DNA of 64,000 nt, from contig JAWKOC010000002.1 of NCBI GenBank assembly GCA_041391365.1, positions 434,001 through 498,000 on the forward strand. The letters are read 5' to 3'. Positions 1 through 9,033 of the stretch are shown one piece after another. Position 1 is the first letter of the stretch. Each line of letters begins with the position of its first letter. Source of the DNA: JAGRAX01 sp041391365. Lineage in GTDB: Bacteria; Bdellovibrionota_G; JALEGL01; JAGRMV01. The position numbers were made by a program, and so were the translations under genes. A model generated the notes under the pieces. It searched no databases, was not told where the DNA came from, and was given only the letters and a program-made list of their open reading frames with translations.

Positions 1-2
1 GC

Positions 3-182
3 TTCAATTATATGGAAGAAGATTCTTCTTCTACAGATCAAGCGACGGATGAGCGCAGAAATGCGAACGGAGAAGAAGAAAATGCAAGCGGCTATGCGCA
101 GGGTGGAAGTCTTCGTCCTCGAAACACCGCCCCAAGCAGCTCAAACCCTTTTGCACAGGTTCGACCACCATCTTCGGAATAA
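3..182 (+). CDS. C-terminal end of an unidentified protein (5' cut by window)
   Basis: An open frame enters from the left edge and stops with TAA at 180-182, giving the last 59 residues of a protein whose start lies outside the window. The segment is hydrophilic and low in complexity: an acidic Glu/Asp/Ser/Asn-rich stretch followed by a Pro/Ser/Asn-rich tail. It has no recognisable domain and no hydrophobic segment. Such tails are usually disordered. No function can be given. The next gene is convergent. Confidence 0.45.
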   Translation, partial: FNYMEEDSSSTDQATDERRNANGEEENASGYAQGGSLRPRNTAPSSSNPFAQVRPPSSE

Positions 183-229
183 GTTCCAACCATGAGGCTC
201 ATTGGAAAAATGAGTCTATAGAAAAATGC

Positions 230-264
230 ATCGAGGGCCACTTCCCAAAGAAGTGGCCCTCGAT
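230..264 (-). terminator. Intrinsic terminator for the leftward operon
   Basis: A perfect 15-bp stem (230-244 pairing with 250-264) closes a 5-nt loop. Read leftwards, five consecutive T follow shortly after the stem, as expected of a rho-independent terminator for the gene ending at 295. Read rightwards there is no T run, but the stem could still slow transcription arriving from the gene ending at 182. Confidence 0.8.
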
Positions 265-294
265 CACGTTACGAATAAGGTCTGGAAAAGTAGT

Positions 295-1449
295 TTAGAT
301 TCGAAACGAAAGAGAAGTTGCGAATCTCATGGATCCTTCTTCTCGGGTTTTTCGACCTACTTCATTGAAATACAACGCACCATCGATGGAGACAATACCC
401 AAATTGATGCCTACACCAGTAGAAACATATCCTTCGGACAATCCAGCGCGAACACTAAGGATTTTGACCAAACGACTTTCCGCACCAATGTGCAATTTTG
501 AAAGGAAAGGTCGATCCTGATTCAGATCTCGAAGCTCCAAGGCAAAGGTGTTTTTTAGCACCCACAAACTAGGTTCGATGGACAACCCCATTGAAACACT
601 TTGAGGATTGTTTGGAGCCGCACCGAAGTTGGGGGATCCAATATCTTGCCATGTGAATCCTGCTTGTGGATTGAGTTTTTTGTAAAGATCAGGAATGAGC
701 TCTTCCAAAAAAGACAAGTTGGATTTCAATCCAAGATCTACACCCAGTCCAAAACGTGGGTCTGCAATGTTTTCAAATTGGGAAACAATCAGAGGGTCAC
801 CTTGAGCGTCATCGCCCAACACATCGGCCAACGTAATAACCTCATCTTGTTGATCCAGAGCAAATCGAACGGTTGGCCGAACGGTCAAACCAACCTGCAA
901 CAATTTTTCCCAAAAATCATAGGATCCAGCCACATACATCGAAACGTCTCCAAGGTTTCTTACCTCAAAGTGCGGGAAACTCTGATCTCGAAACGACATG
1001 TCCACACGTTCGTCAAAAAGAAGTCCTGCTGCAAAGTTTTTTCGAGCATAACTGACCAATTCCAAACTCAATCTCACATGATCAAACTCTCCGGTTCGAC
1101 TGTTGAGAAATTGATTGAAGGCTCGGGTTTTGTCCGCATCGTTGTTTGCGTCCTTTACACCATTGGTCAAGGTCTTGGCATCATCAATCATATCGAAAAA
1201 ACTTTTCGACAACTCAAATGTGGGAGTAAAGAACTGAATTTTTCCTTTTTTCAAGTCGTTCAATCCTGCGGGGTTGTAAAACGGTGCAGAATCAAATTGA
1301 CCAGTGGTGGATACCCCAACATTTCCCATCCCGAGGTTTCTGACCTTTCGATTTAGATTTGGACCTTCATAGGGAAGAGTTTGTCCGTGGGCTTGAACGG
1401 ATAAAAAGGCAAAAAGCGCAAAAACAGTTCCTATCATTTTGTTCTTCAT
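295..1449 (-). CDS. Outer-membrane beta-barrel protein, FadL/PorV-like
   Basis: An exported protein with a clear N-terminal signal peptide (hydrophobic stretch ending near AHG-Q) followed by a mature part of alternating polarity, ending in an aromatic/hydrophobic beta-signal-like tail (SLSFRI). The early segment NLGMGNVGV and FYNPAGL resembles the start of FadL/PorV-type outer-membrane channels, where an Asn-Pro-Ala motif is common. The frame opens at GTG 1461, but ATG 1449 has an AGGA five bases upstream and is preferred, giving 384 residues. It sits 12 bases after the lipoprotein gene and is probably co-transcribed with it. Substrate unknown. Confidence 0.6.
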   Translation of the reverse strand: MKNKMIGTVFALFAFLSVQAHGQTLPYEGPNLNRKVRNLGMGNVGVSTTGQFDSAPFYNPAGLNDLKKGKIQFFTPTFELSKSFFDMIDDAKTLTNGVKDANNDADKTRAFNQFLNSRTGEFDHVRLSLELVSYARKNFAAGLLFDERVDMSFRDQSFPHFEVRNLGDVSMYVAGSYDFWEKLLQVGLTVRPTVRFALDQQDEVITLADVLGDDAQGDPLIVSQFENIADPRFGLGVDLGLKSNLSFLEELIPDLYKKLNPQAGFTWQDIGSPNFGAAPNNPQSVSMGLSIEPSLWVLKNTFALELRDLNQDRPFLSKLHIGAESRLVKILSVRAGLSEGYVSTGVGINLGIVSIDGALYFNEVGRKTREEGSMRFATSLSFRI

Positions 1450-1461
1450 CTTATTCCTCAC

Positions 1462-2268
1462 CTATTTGGGTTGGTTGCAAGTCAATTTGGATGCGCTTGC
1501 AAAAATCGACACAAAAAACACATGAAGTCCAAGGCGACTATCTCCACCTTGGGACGCGATGTTGGTTTGAACATCGCCCAGAATGGAAGCGGCACGACTG
1601 GCCAATGCAAAACTTGATCCCAAACCTGCCGCTTCTGCATCGTTTGAAATTTTTTGTAGATTTTCAGAGAATCGCTCCGACTCTGTTGTGGTCAGCGCTG
1701 GCGCCGTGTGGTCAAAGTCATCGGGGACGCTATCTTTGAGGGCATTGGCTGGAGTTGTATTGCAAACGTCGTTGGCTGAATTGGCTCCAATGGCGGTCAT
1801 CACTCCAGCGATCTCAAACAATCGAGAGATCATACGTTGAAAGGCAATATCTTGACTGGAAATATCCCCAGAGTTGAGGTTGGCCAATAGATTGGTGGCT
1901 TGTACCAGTTGATTGTTCTTGCTGATGCTATCAGGTGCAATGCGCACAAAAGTATCCATGTCGCTTTGTCCACCAGAAGGGTTGTCTTGCAAGCATGCAA
2001 GAAGCCCCAAATATCCCGTATCGGTAGAAGGACAGCCTTGTCGAGCAGACAATCCAGCATCTCCAATCAGTGCAGACGCATACACAAATTGAGCTTGGTC
2101 ATTGTTTGGATTGTTTTGAGCTACGGGTTTGATGACCGCCAAAGCCTCCGAAAATTTTCCTTGATCCAATAGGAATTTTGCTTCTTCAATGGCTTTGTCT
2201 GCATCCGTAGCACAGGACACACAAAACAAGACCACCAGGGATAAAAGTATTTTTTTCATAGATACCAT
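1462..2268 (-). CDS. TPR-like lipoprotein of unknown function
   Basis: The product begins with a short lysine-rich n-region, a hydrophobic core and a lipobox-like VSC-A site, so it is likely a lipid-anchored envelope protein. The mature N-terminus (about residues 25-70) has the helical pattern of tetratricopeptide repeats (AKFLLDQGKFSEALAV). The remainder is helical and contains several cysteines. The frame is open to 2328, but residues before the signal peptide look non-coding. ATG 2268 or 2259 is the likely start; neither has a good ribosome binding site. It is followed closely by the outer-membrane barrel gene, suggesting a joint envelope role. Confidence 0.55.
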   Translation of the reverse strand: MVSMKKILLSLVVLFCVSCATDADKAIEEAKFLLDQGKFSEALAVIKPVAQNNPNNDQAQFVYASALIGDAGLSARQGCPSTDTGYLGLLACLQDNPSGGQSDMDTFVRIAPDSISKNNQLVQATNLLANLNSGDISSQDIAFQRMISRLFEIAGVMTAIGANSANDVCNTTPANALKDSVPDDFDHTAPALTTTESERFSENLQKISNDAEAAGLGSSFALASRAASILGDVQTNIASQGGDSRLGLHVFFVSIFASASKLTCNQPK

Positions 2269-2356
2269 CTTGTTAGGAGTTGATTGTTGTTGAAACGTTG
2301 CTTTGCATTTTCGAGAAAGACCATTCACTGCAAAGCTGCAATTATTTTAGCACTGC

Positions 2357-3622
2357 TTATGAGCGATGAAAACCGATTTTTTCCAAAATGGAATGAAATT
2401 CAGAATAAAAATAAAAACTTCCCGTACATAAAATTGGAAACTTTTTTTCCCCAATGGCGTTCAAAAGCCCTTTGTCAAAGCTTTTGTAACACGTGTACGG
2501 TTTGGTGCTTTTGGGGTTTGCCTGATCAAGGTTCCATGAACGGGAAGATTTGTTTTCACAAAACCAAAACCGATCGGTGATGGATTCCAAGCTTTCGATC
2601 ATCTTTTCAAACTCTTTGTCTGCCGAAGAACTGAGCAAGGTATGAAGGTGAATCATTTTCTTTTGACAAAAAAACTGTGTCAACGCGTCAATGGAAGCTT
2701 GGTTGTGGGCTACGTCCAGCCAAATTTCTTCTCCCTCATCACGAATCCACCGTTCCAATCTACCCATCAAACGAGCCTTTTGAAGCCCTTGCACAATGGT
2801 TTCGGTGTGAACGGGAAGACGATCGCGGAGCATCAACGCCGTGGTGATCGCACAAGATGCATTGGTGCTTTGCCATGATCCCTGGAGTCCCAAGGTTGTG
2901 GGAGGAATGCGATGATCTTCCAGTTGAAAGAAAAAAGACTCCCCACCTCCGGAATGAAAAAAATCTTCTCCTTCTTTGAGGATGATTTGATCCTTTGTGA
3001 AAGGAGTGTCTTCGATCACTTTTGCAGCGGGACGCTCTTGGCGGGCAAGAATCGAAATTGGGGCATGGGTGGTCAGAGCAATTTTTTCCTTGGCAATGGA
3101 TTCCAACGTTGGCCCCAAAATGTGCATGTGATCCATGTCGATTTTTCCGATGATCACTGCATCTTTTTCGAGCGCGTTGGTGCTGTCCCATCGCCCACCC
3201 AATCCAACTTCAAAGATGGCCACATCGACTTCTTTGTTGGCGAAGTAGTCGTACGCAAAAAACGTAAGACTTTCAAAGTAGCTGGATTGCTTTTGTTCGA
3301 GATTGAACTTCAAAAAGAATTGATCACCATTTTCACGAAAATCATTTTCAGAGATGGATTGTCCATCGATTTGAATTCGTTCTCGAATGGAAAGAAGATG
3401 AGGAGAGGTGTAGGTTCCCACGCGATATCCATGGGCAAGATAGATGGACGTGAGAAACTGACACATCGATCCTTTGCCGTTGGTTCCCCCCACGACGATG
3501 GTGACAAAAGGCTTGGGCCTGCGTTGAACCTGCGCAAAGAAAGATTGACTAGACGCAAAGTCCACATTCATTTTGGATTCGGGTCTCTTCTCCAAATACT
3601 GCAAAAATGTTTGCGATTCCAT
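2357..3622 (-). CDS. folC: Bifunctional folylpolyglutamate/dihydrofolate synthase
   Basis: FolC adds glutamate to dihydropteroate and to reduced folates in the cytoplasm, using ATP. The protein (421 residues) has the Mur-ligase-type P-loop GGTNGKGS near residues 45-52, the following TSPHL folate-binding segment, a DMDHM segment in the central ATPase domain, and a C-terminal Mur-ligase domain containing LDVAHN. Length fits the family. It is the last gene of a leftward run mutL-miaA-accA-folC, lying 17 bases after accA. In many bacteria folC sits beside accD rather than accA. Confidence 0.93.
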   Translation of the reverse strand: MESQTFLQYLEKRPESKMNVDFASSQSFFAQVQRRPKPFVTIVVGGTNGKGSMCQFLTSIYLAHGYRVGTYTSPHLLSIRERIQIDGQSISENDFRENGDQFFLKFNLEQKQSSYFESLTFFAYDYFANKEVDVAIFEVGLGGRWDSTNALEKDAVIIGKIDMDHMHILGPTLESIAKEKIALTTHAPISILARQERPAAKVIEDTPFTKDQIILKEGEDFFHSGGGESFFFQLEDHRIPPTTLGLQGSWQSTNASCAITTALMLRDRLPVHTETIVQGLQKARLMGRLERWIRDEGEEIWLDVAHNQASIDALTQFFCQKKMIHLHTLLSSSADKEFEKMIESLESITDRFWFCENKSSRSWNLDQANPKSTKPYTCYKSFDKGLLNAIGEKKFPILCTGSFYFYSEFHSILEKIGFHRS

Positions 3623-3639
3623 GCAATTAACTCAGAACA

Positions 3640-4587
3640 TCATTCTGAAAATACGCCCATCGCTCTGAATTTTCGATAGCGATGTTCGATAAGATCTTGA
3701 GGTCCCAAAGAAGAAATCTCTTCGAAACATTCCTTCACTGCTTTCTTGACCCGCTTGGCGCTGTCGATGTGATCTTTGTGAGCTCCACCTACCGGTTCTT
3801 CAATCACTGCATCAGCTACGCCCAGTTTGAGAACTTCCTGTGCAGTGAGTTTCAAACTTTTGGCAGCCTCTTTGGCTTTTTCAGGGCTTCTCCACAAAAT
3901 TGAGGAGCATGATTCTGGAGAAATCACCGAATAGATCGAGTATTGCATCATCAACACCTTGTCGGCTACGCCAATGGCCAAGGCTCCACCTGATCCGCCT
4001 TCGCCGATCACCACCGAAACAATGGGTACGGTAAGTCTGGTCATGATTTCCAAACTTTCTGCGATGGCCAGAGATTGCCCCCGCTCTTCGGCTCCAATTC
4101 CAGGATATGCACCCGGAGTATCGATGAGAGTAAGAAGAGGAATGCGAAATTTTTCTGCCAGCTTCATCAGCCGCTGCGCTTTTCGATAGCCTTCGGGCCG
4201 AGGCATTCCAAAATTGCGTTTGATTTTTTCCTTGGTCGATCGACCTTTTTGATGAGCGATCACCATCAGTGGTTTTTTCGACATCTTGGCCAACCCTCCA
4301 ATGATGGAGGGATCGTCCGCATAGTTCCGATCTCCGTGGAGCTCATAAAAACTGGGAAACATGTGTGCGATGTAATCCATGGCATAGGGACGATTGGGGT
4401 GACGAGAAAGCTGCGTTTTTTCCCAGGGGCCGAGTTTGTTGTAACTGTCTTCGATCAATTTTTTGAGTTTGGATTCGAGTTTGAGCACTTCATCCGACAA
4501 ATTGACTTCGCCGTGTTCGGAAAGGTGCTTGAGCTCCGAAATCTTGGTTTCGAGTTCTACAATGGGTTTTTCAAATTCTAAACTCAT
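3640..4587 (-). CDS. accA: Acetyl-CoA carboxylase carboxyltransferase subunit alpha
   Basis: AccA pairs with AccD to transfer the carboxyl group from biotin-BCCP to acetyl-CoA, the first committed step of fatty acid synthesis. The 315-residue product shows the usual N-terminal helical region, LLTLIDTPGAYPGIGAEERGQ, and the glycine-rich IGEGGSGGALAIG oxyanion-hole segment. The frame extends upstream to 4653, but ATG 4587 overlaps the miaA stop as ATGA, indicating translational coupling, and matches the usual AccA N-terminus. accD is not in this window. Confidence 0.95.
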   Translation of the reverse strand: MSLEFEKPIVELETKISELKHLSEHGEVNLSDEVLKLESKLKKLIEDSYNKLGPWEKTQLSRHPNRPYAMDYIAHMFPSFYELHGDRNYADDPSIIGGLAKMSKKPLMVIAHQKGRSTKEKIKRNFGMPRPEGYRKAQRLMKLAEKFRIPLLTLIDTPGAYPGIGAEERGQSLAIAESLEIMTRLTVPIVSVVIGEGGSGGALAIGVADKVLMMQYSIYSVISPESCSSILWRSPEKAKEAAKSLKLTAQEVLKLGVADAVIEEPVGGAHKDHIDSAKRVKKAVKECFEEISSLGPQDLIEHRYRKFRAMGVFSE

Positions 4588-5474
4588 GATGGGCGTGTTT
4601 CCTTTTCTATATAGCAAGAAAATGAATCTTGTGCATGTTCTAAAGAGCTCCAAAGAATCTCAGGATTGCGTTTGAACCATGTCATTTGCTGCTTCGCATA
4701 TTTGCCCGTGGCTCTGGCAATTTCTTGCACCAAGTTGCTCATCGAGGAGGAGTTTTCTATGGCATCGAGGCACTGTTTGTATCCAATGATTTTTTCCAAT
4801 TGGGGTTTTGATGCTGGAAACTGTTCCAAGACTTTTTGGGTTTCTTCCATCAGTCCCTGATCCACCATGGTCTGACTCCGATGAGCAATGGCCGTTAGGA
4901 GCTGCGGTCGTGGCGTTTGAATGCCAAACCAATGAACCTGCAATCGAGGTTTCTGATCTGCGGCTTGCTTCCAGAGTTGACTCGGAGTGTATCCTTGGGA
5001 AACCAAAAAAAACGCTCGTTGAATTCGATAGTGATCGTTTTCGTGAATGGTGCTTTTGAGCTCTGGATCTTTTTCCAAAATCTTACGATAGGCTTGAACG
5101 TAGTCCTCAATGTGGGCCACGCCCTTGGGGAGATCTTGAGGTGGATAGAGAAGTGCTTTGAGATAAAACCCCGAACCTCCCACGAACAAATATTTTTTTT
5201 CCTGCCCCTGATCATTCAACACCTCTCTTGCCATGGTGGCATAATCCATGGCGCTGAACGATTGATCTGGATCGATCAGATCAAAAAGATGATGGGGAAC
5301 CAAAGCAAAATCTTCAGAGCTTGGTTTTGCGGTTCCGATGGTCAGATGCCGATAGACTTGCATGCGATCGGCGTTGATGATTTCCATGGAATGCTTTTGT
5401 GCAAGCTCCAAGGCGATTTTGGATTTTCCGGAGGCGGTGGGACCCACCAAAAATGCAATGAATGGCTGACTCAT
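4584..5474 (-). CDS. miaA: tRNA dimethylallyltransferase
   Basis: MiaA transfers a dimethylallyl group to N6 of A37 in tRNAs reading UNN codons. The P-loop GPTASGKS lies at residues 11-18, followed by INADRMQVYR and IGTAKP, the family's substrate-binding segments, with the IGYKQ motif in the C-terminal half. The length (296 residues) is normal. A TTG two codons upstream (5480) is possible, but ATG 5474 is preferred. The stop overlaps the accA start by ATGA. The gene lies 20 bases after mutL, a pairing seen in many proteobacteria. Confidence 0.95.
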   Translation of the reverse strand: MSQPFIAFLVGPTASGKSKIALELAQKHSMEIINADRMQVYRHLTIGTAKPSSEDFALVPHHLFDLIDPDQSFSAMDYATMAREVLNDQGQEKKYLFVGGSGFYLKALLYPPQDLPKGVAHIEDYVQAYRKILEKDPELKSTIHENDHYRIQRAFFLVSQGYTPSQLWKQAADQKPRLQVHWFGIQTPRPQLLTAIAHRSQTMVDQGLMEETQKVLEQFPASKPQLEKIIGYKQCLDAIENSSSMSNLVQEIARATGKYAKQQMTWFKRNPEILWSSLEHAQDSFSCYIEKETRPS

Positions 5475-5494
5475 ATCCAAGAACGAAGGTAGGG

Positions 5495-7288
5495 TTACTT
5501 TCTTTTGAAGGCCTTTTCCAACTCGTGTACTCCCAACTCAATGAACGTGGGTCGACCATGTGGGCAGTAGCTGGTCAAATCGACTCGGTCCATCTGTTCG
5601 AGCAAATACGAGATCTCTTGAGAGGTGAGGACATCATGAGCTCGCACAGCACTGTGACAAGCCATGGTGCTAAACATCTGGTCCAATCGATTTTCCCAAG
5701 CACTGATGTTAGGTTCTTCCAGGTATTGATCCAAAACATCCATCACCACTTGGGTGGGGTTTTGATTGCCGAGCAATTGTGGAACACTCCGAATCCATGC
5801 GCTTTGACCATCTACCGCTTCGACCACAAATCCGAGATCTTGTAGAAAATCTTGGGTGTGTTGCAGGGCTTCCATTTGAGGTACCGACAATTCGCATGCA
5901 ATGGGTGTGAGAAGATGCTGCGTGTGTTTGCCTGCACTTCCATGAAGATGCTTCAAATGTTCAAATTGAATTCTCTCGTGGGCAGCATGCTGATCAATCA
6001 ACACAAGCTTCTCATCATTGCTCATCACTAAAAACGTATGATCAATGTGTCCCAAAAAACGCAGCGATGAAAAGAATCCATCTGTAAAACCCTTGCTCAC
6101 AGGGGTCTGCTGTGGGTCAGCGCTAGGCTCACGAAAGGTTTGCCATTCGGTGGCAGGAAGAGAAAAAGGGGATGGTTCTCGGAGAGTGGCGGATGTGGCA
6201 AACGCTTCTTGCCGAGGCGTTGCATACATCGATGCTGATGGAGTTGAGGACAACACTCCCTGATGAAGGGGATAAGGTTTTTTGAGCTTTTCGGCAATCG
6301 ATTTTGCAATCAATTGAAAAGGAAGCTGAGGACTGGAAAATCGAACTTCTGATTTTGTGGGATGAACATTGACATCAATTTGCTGTGGATCCACATCCAA
6401 AAACAAAAATGCCATGGGAAAGCGATGTTCCATCAAGGCGGTTCGATATCCCTCCATCACGGCTTTGGTCAATGCTTTGTCTTGGATGGACCTTCCATTG
6501 ATGAACATCCACATTTCTTTTCCGGTTCCAAACGAAACCTTGGAGTTGGACACAAATCCATGGACGCTCATTCCCTCTGTGCTTGCTGCAATAGGGATCA
6601 GGGAACTATGAATGTCTTTGGGATAAAGTTGCGCGATTCGTTCTTTGTATCCTTCACATGCGGACAATTGAAACACCATCTCACCCTCGCGATCAAACGA
6701 AAACGCAATGTGAGGATGAGACAATGCCAGTTTACGAATCGTTTTTTCGATGTGAGCAAACTCGGTATGAGCCGATCTCAAAAATTTTTTTCGTGCGGGG
6801 GTGTTGTAAAACAAGTGTTGAACCCGAATCATGGTTCCTTTGGCAAGCGTGCTCGGGGATACCACCTGATGTTTTCCTCCCTGCGCACTGATTTTCATCG
6901 AACGCTGAGCATGAAGAGCTCGACTTGCAATCTCAATATGGGAAACACTCGCAATGCTGGCTAAGGCCTCTCCTCGAAATCCTAGGGTATGAAGATCAAA
7001 CAAATCTTTTTCGTGAATGATTTTGGAGGTGCAGTTTTTTTCCAGCGCCAGAGGCAACTCGGATTCAGGAATCCCCATTCCATCATCGATGATCTGAATC
7101 AATTCCATGCCACCTTCGGCCACGGAAATCTCAATTTTGGAGGAAAATGCATCAATGGAGTTTTCGATCAGCTCTTTGACAATGGAGGAGGGGCGTTCAA
7201 TGACTTCTCCAGCCGCGATTTTGGCGACTACCGTATCATCAAGCAGGGTGATGGGAGATCGTTTTTCAAGTTGTGATTCCAGAGACAT
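5495..7288 (-). CDS. mutL: DNA mismatch repair protein MutL, endonuclease type
   Basis: The N-terminal GHKL ATPase (about residues 1-330) shows KIAAGEVIERP, the metal-binding ENSIDA, DDGMGI and GFRGEAL. The C-terminal domain carries all three nuclease signatures: DQHAAHERIQFE (from about residue 432), ACHSAVR (about 543) and CPHGRP (about 575). This is therefore a nicking MutL, as in organisms without MutH, rather than the E. coli type. In the ATP-lid region CTSKI replaces the usual ATSKI. First gene of the mutL-miaA-accA-folC run. Confidence 0.95.
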   Translation of the reverse strand: MSLESQLEKRSPITLLDDTVVAKIAAGEVIERPSSIVKELIENSIDAFSSKIEISVAEGGMELIQIIDDGMGIPESELPLALEKNCTSKIIHEKDLFDLHTLGFRGEALASIASVSHIEIASRALHAQRSMKISAQGGKHQVVSPSTLAKGTMIRVQHLFYNTPARKKFLRSAHTEFAHIEKTIRKLALSHPHIAFSFDREGEMVFQLSACEGYKERIAQLYPKDIHSSLIPIAASTEGMSVHGFVSNSKVSFGTGKEMWMFINGRSIQDKALTKAVMEGYRTALMEHRFPMAFLFLDVDPQQIDVNVHPTKSEVRFSSPQLPFQLIAKSIAEKLKKPYPLHQGVLSSTPSASMYATPRQEAFATSATLREPSPFSLPATEWQTFREPSADPQQTPVSKGFTDGFFSSLRFLGHIDHTFLVMSNDEKLVLIDQHAAHERIQFEHLKHLHGSAGKHTQHLLTPIACELSVPQMEALQHTQDFLQDLGFVVEAVDGQSAWIRSVPQLLGNQNPTQVVMDVLDQYLEEPNISAWENRLDQMFSTMACHSAVRAHDVLTSQEISYLLEQMDRVDLTSYCPHGRPTFIELGVHELEKAFKRK

Positions 7289-7342
7289 GGCCGGAAGCTA
7301 CGCAAAGATGGCTGGGCCGTCAAGACTGGATTCTATGATGGA

Positions 7343-8434
7343 TTAGGTCGAAGAGGGCAGGCCAGAGGCCACACCATTGCGCCCTCCATTTTTGGCTTTG
7401 TAGAGAGCGTCGTCGGCTTTTTTGACCAAGTGGGAGGTTTCTTCCATGTCGGGTTCCAAGGTGGAGACCCCCACGCTAATGGTGGCTTGGATGAAGGTTC
7501 CCTCAAACGTAAAATCCATGTCTTGGACCATTTTTCGGATTTTTTCGGCCAACACCAGAGCATTTTCTCCCCGAATCTCTGGGAGGATGATCGCAAATTC
7601 TTCTCCGCCATATCTGCAGAGAAAATCGTTCTTGCGCAATTTGTTCTGAATGTTCGTACACATGGTTTTCAACACATAGTCCCCTGCAAGGTGACCATAC
7701 TCGTTGTTGAGTTTGGAAAAGTGATCCAAATCAAACAAAATAAAAGATAGATCCCGTTTGTATCGCTTGGCTCGTTTGAACTCTTCCTGCAATTTTTCCT
7801 GGAAGAAAGCTTTGTTGTACACTCGGGTCAAACCATCAATGGTGGCCAATCGATACAACTCTTCATGGTATCGATTCTCAAAATTTTCTCCGGAAATGTA
7901 TTTCAAAATGGTATTGCCGATCATCACCAAATCCCCATCGGTCAGCACGGAAGTTGTGATTTTCTTGGTGTTCACAAAAGTGCCGTTGGTGGAGTTAAGA
8001 TCTTCCACCACATAGTTGGTGCCATTAAAATAGATGCGAGCATGTTGGCGAGACACGTTGTCCTCGTTTACGCGGATTTCGCAGGCCATCGATCGACCCA
8101 CAATTTTTTCCTGATTCACCAATTCATAGCGTTTTCCCATGTTCATCCCATGGATGGTCACCAAACAACCCTGTCGGTTTTGGTTTTCTTTTTGAGAGGG
8201 GATTTTGTCTTTTTCTACAATGACCGTGGGTTCATCGGTTTTGTGGGCTTTTCGTCTCATGGAGTTGTGAGCCGAATAAAACTTTTCCAAACAATTTTCA
8301 CAGATTCCATGTTCCGGTTTCCAGGTAGGAATCTCAGTTTTTACGAAATTGATGAAGATTTCGTCTTTCAAATACTCTTGATGAGCAGCGGTGTGCTGCA
8401 CTTCGAGACCGCAAAATGGGCATTGTTGTGACAT
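7343..8434 (-). CDS. Zinc-ribbon/FHA/GGDEF diguanylate cyclase
   Basis: Predicted to make cyclic di-GMP from GTP in the cytoplasm under control of a phosphothreonine-reading domain. Residues 5-48 hold two CxxC pairs (C5/C8, C45/C48), a likely zinc ribbon. Residues 91-181 form an FHA domain with GRS, SRQHA and NSTNGTFVN. Residues 195-355 form a GGDEF domain with the active site GGEEF (276-280) and an RxxD product-inhibition site (267-270). Bdellovibrio DgcB has a related FHA-GGDEF plan; the zinc ribbon is an addition. A strong promoter lies upstream at 8475-8504. Confidence 0.9.
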   Translation of the reverse strand: MSQQCPFCGLEVQHTAAHQEYLKDEIFINFVKTEIPTWKPEHGICENCLEKFYSAHNSMRRKAHKTDEPTVIVEKDKIPSQKENQNRQGCLVTIHGMNMGKRYELVNQEKIVGRSMACEIRVNEDNVSRQHARIYFNGTNYVVEDLNSTNGTFVNTKKITTSVLTDGDLVMIGNTILKYISGENFENRYHEELYRLATIDGLTRVYNKAFFQEKLQEEFKRAKRYKRDLSFILFDLDHFSKLNNEYGHLAGDYVLKTMCTNIQNKLRKNDFLCRYGGEEFAIILPEIRGENALVLAEKIRKMVQDMDFTFEGTFIQATISVGVSTLEPDMEETSHLVKKADDALYKAKNGGRNGVASGLPSST

Positions 8435-8474
8435 ATATGTAAAAAATATTTTAAAATTAGAGGCTTATCTTATA

Positions 8475-8504
8475 ATTATAGTTTTTCTGCTTTGCTCTTG
8501 TCAA
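8475..8504 (-). promoter_or_regulatory. Sigma-70-type promoter of the diguanylate cyclase gene
   Basis: On the minus strand a perfect TTGACA (-35, at 8499-8504) is separated by 18 bases from a perfect TATAAT (-10, at 8475-8480). Transcription should start near 8468, leaving a leader of about 34 bases before the ATG at 8434. The -10 lies within the palindrome TATAATTATA, so it also reads TATAAT rightwards, although no good rightward -35 is visible. Confidence 0.75.
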
Positions 8505-8583
8505 GACTCTGGTGCGTTGTTAATTTGCAAAAAAACATCATCTCACATCCCAGGAGATTGAGTAGGCAAAGGATAACAAGAAT

Positions 8584-9033
8584 TTGGAAACTCGACGAAA
8601 AAAATCGATGCAACCCATTGCACAATTTTTCTCACGTTTTGACGTGGGAACCAAACGCTATCAGGAAATTGCGGCCATTGCTTCATTGCGAAAAAAATGG
8701 TCTGTGATCGTAGGTCAAACCCTCGGGGCCAAAACGGCTCCCCTGCGATTGCAGAAAAAAACCCTCACCATTGTTGTGGAGAGTTCGACCTGGGCGCATC
8801 ATCTCTCCATGAGTCGCGAGTTGATTCTCGAAAATCTCACCAAACATACAAATCATGGAATTGAAAAAGTTCGATTTTCGGTGGGCGCGGTTCCCGAACA
8901 TCTTGCCCCAACCGACGATGTGGATGTGGAGTCGGAGGACCCTTCACCCTATGATGAATCCCTGCGGGATTTGCTCTTGCGTGTGAAAAAAAAATCTCTG
9001 GCCTTGCAGGCATCCAAAATCAAAAAAAATTAA
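8584..9033 (+). CDS. dciA: DciA-like (DUF721) helicase-loading protein
   Basis: A 149-residue product with the DUF721/DciA fold signature: WSVIVGQTLGAKTAPLRL followed by LTIVVESSTWAHHLSMSRELI. DciA proteins help load the replicative helicase DnaB in bacteria lacking DnaC. The acidic linker and basic C-terminus are typical of the disordered tail. Translation probably begins at TTG 8584, which has AAGGA about ten bases upstream; the in-frame ATG at 8608 has no such site. The gene is convergent with murJ and their stop codons overlap. Confidence 0.8.
   Translation: METRRKKSMQPIAQFFSRFDVGTKRYQEIAAIASLRKKWSVIVGQTLGAKTAPLRLQKKTLTIVVESSTWAHHLSMSRELILENLTKHTNHGIEKVRFSVGAVPEHLAPTDDVDVESEDPSPYDESLRDLLLRVKKKSLALQASKIKKN

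Noticed and set aside
601..1356. Long antisense frames over the outer-membrane protein and many other genes
   Set aside because: They mirror real genes on the other strand and lack family motifs, signal sequences or ribosome binding sites.
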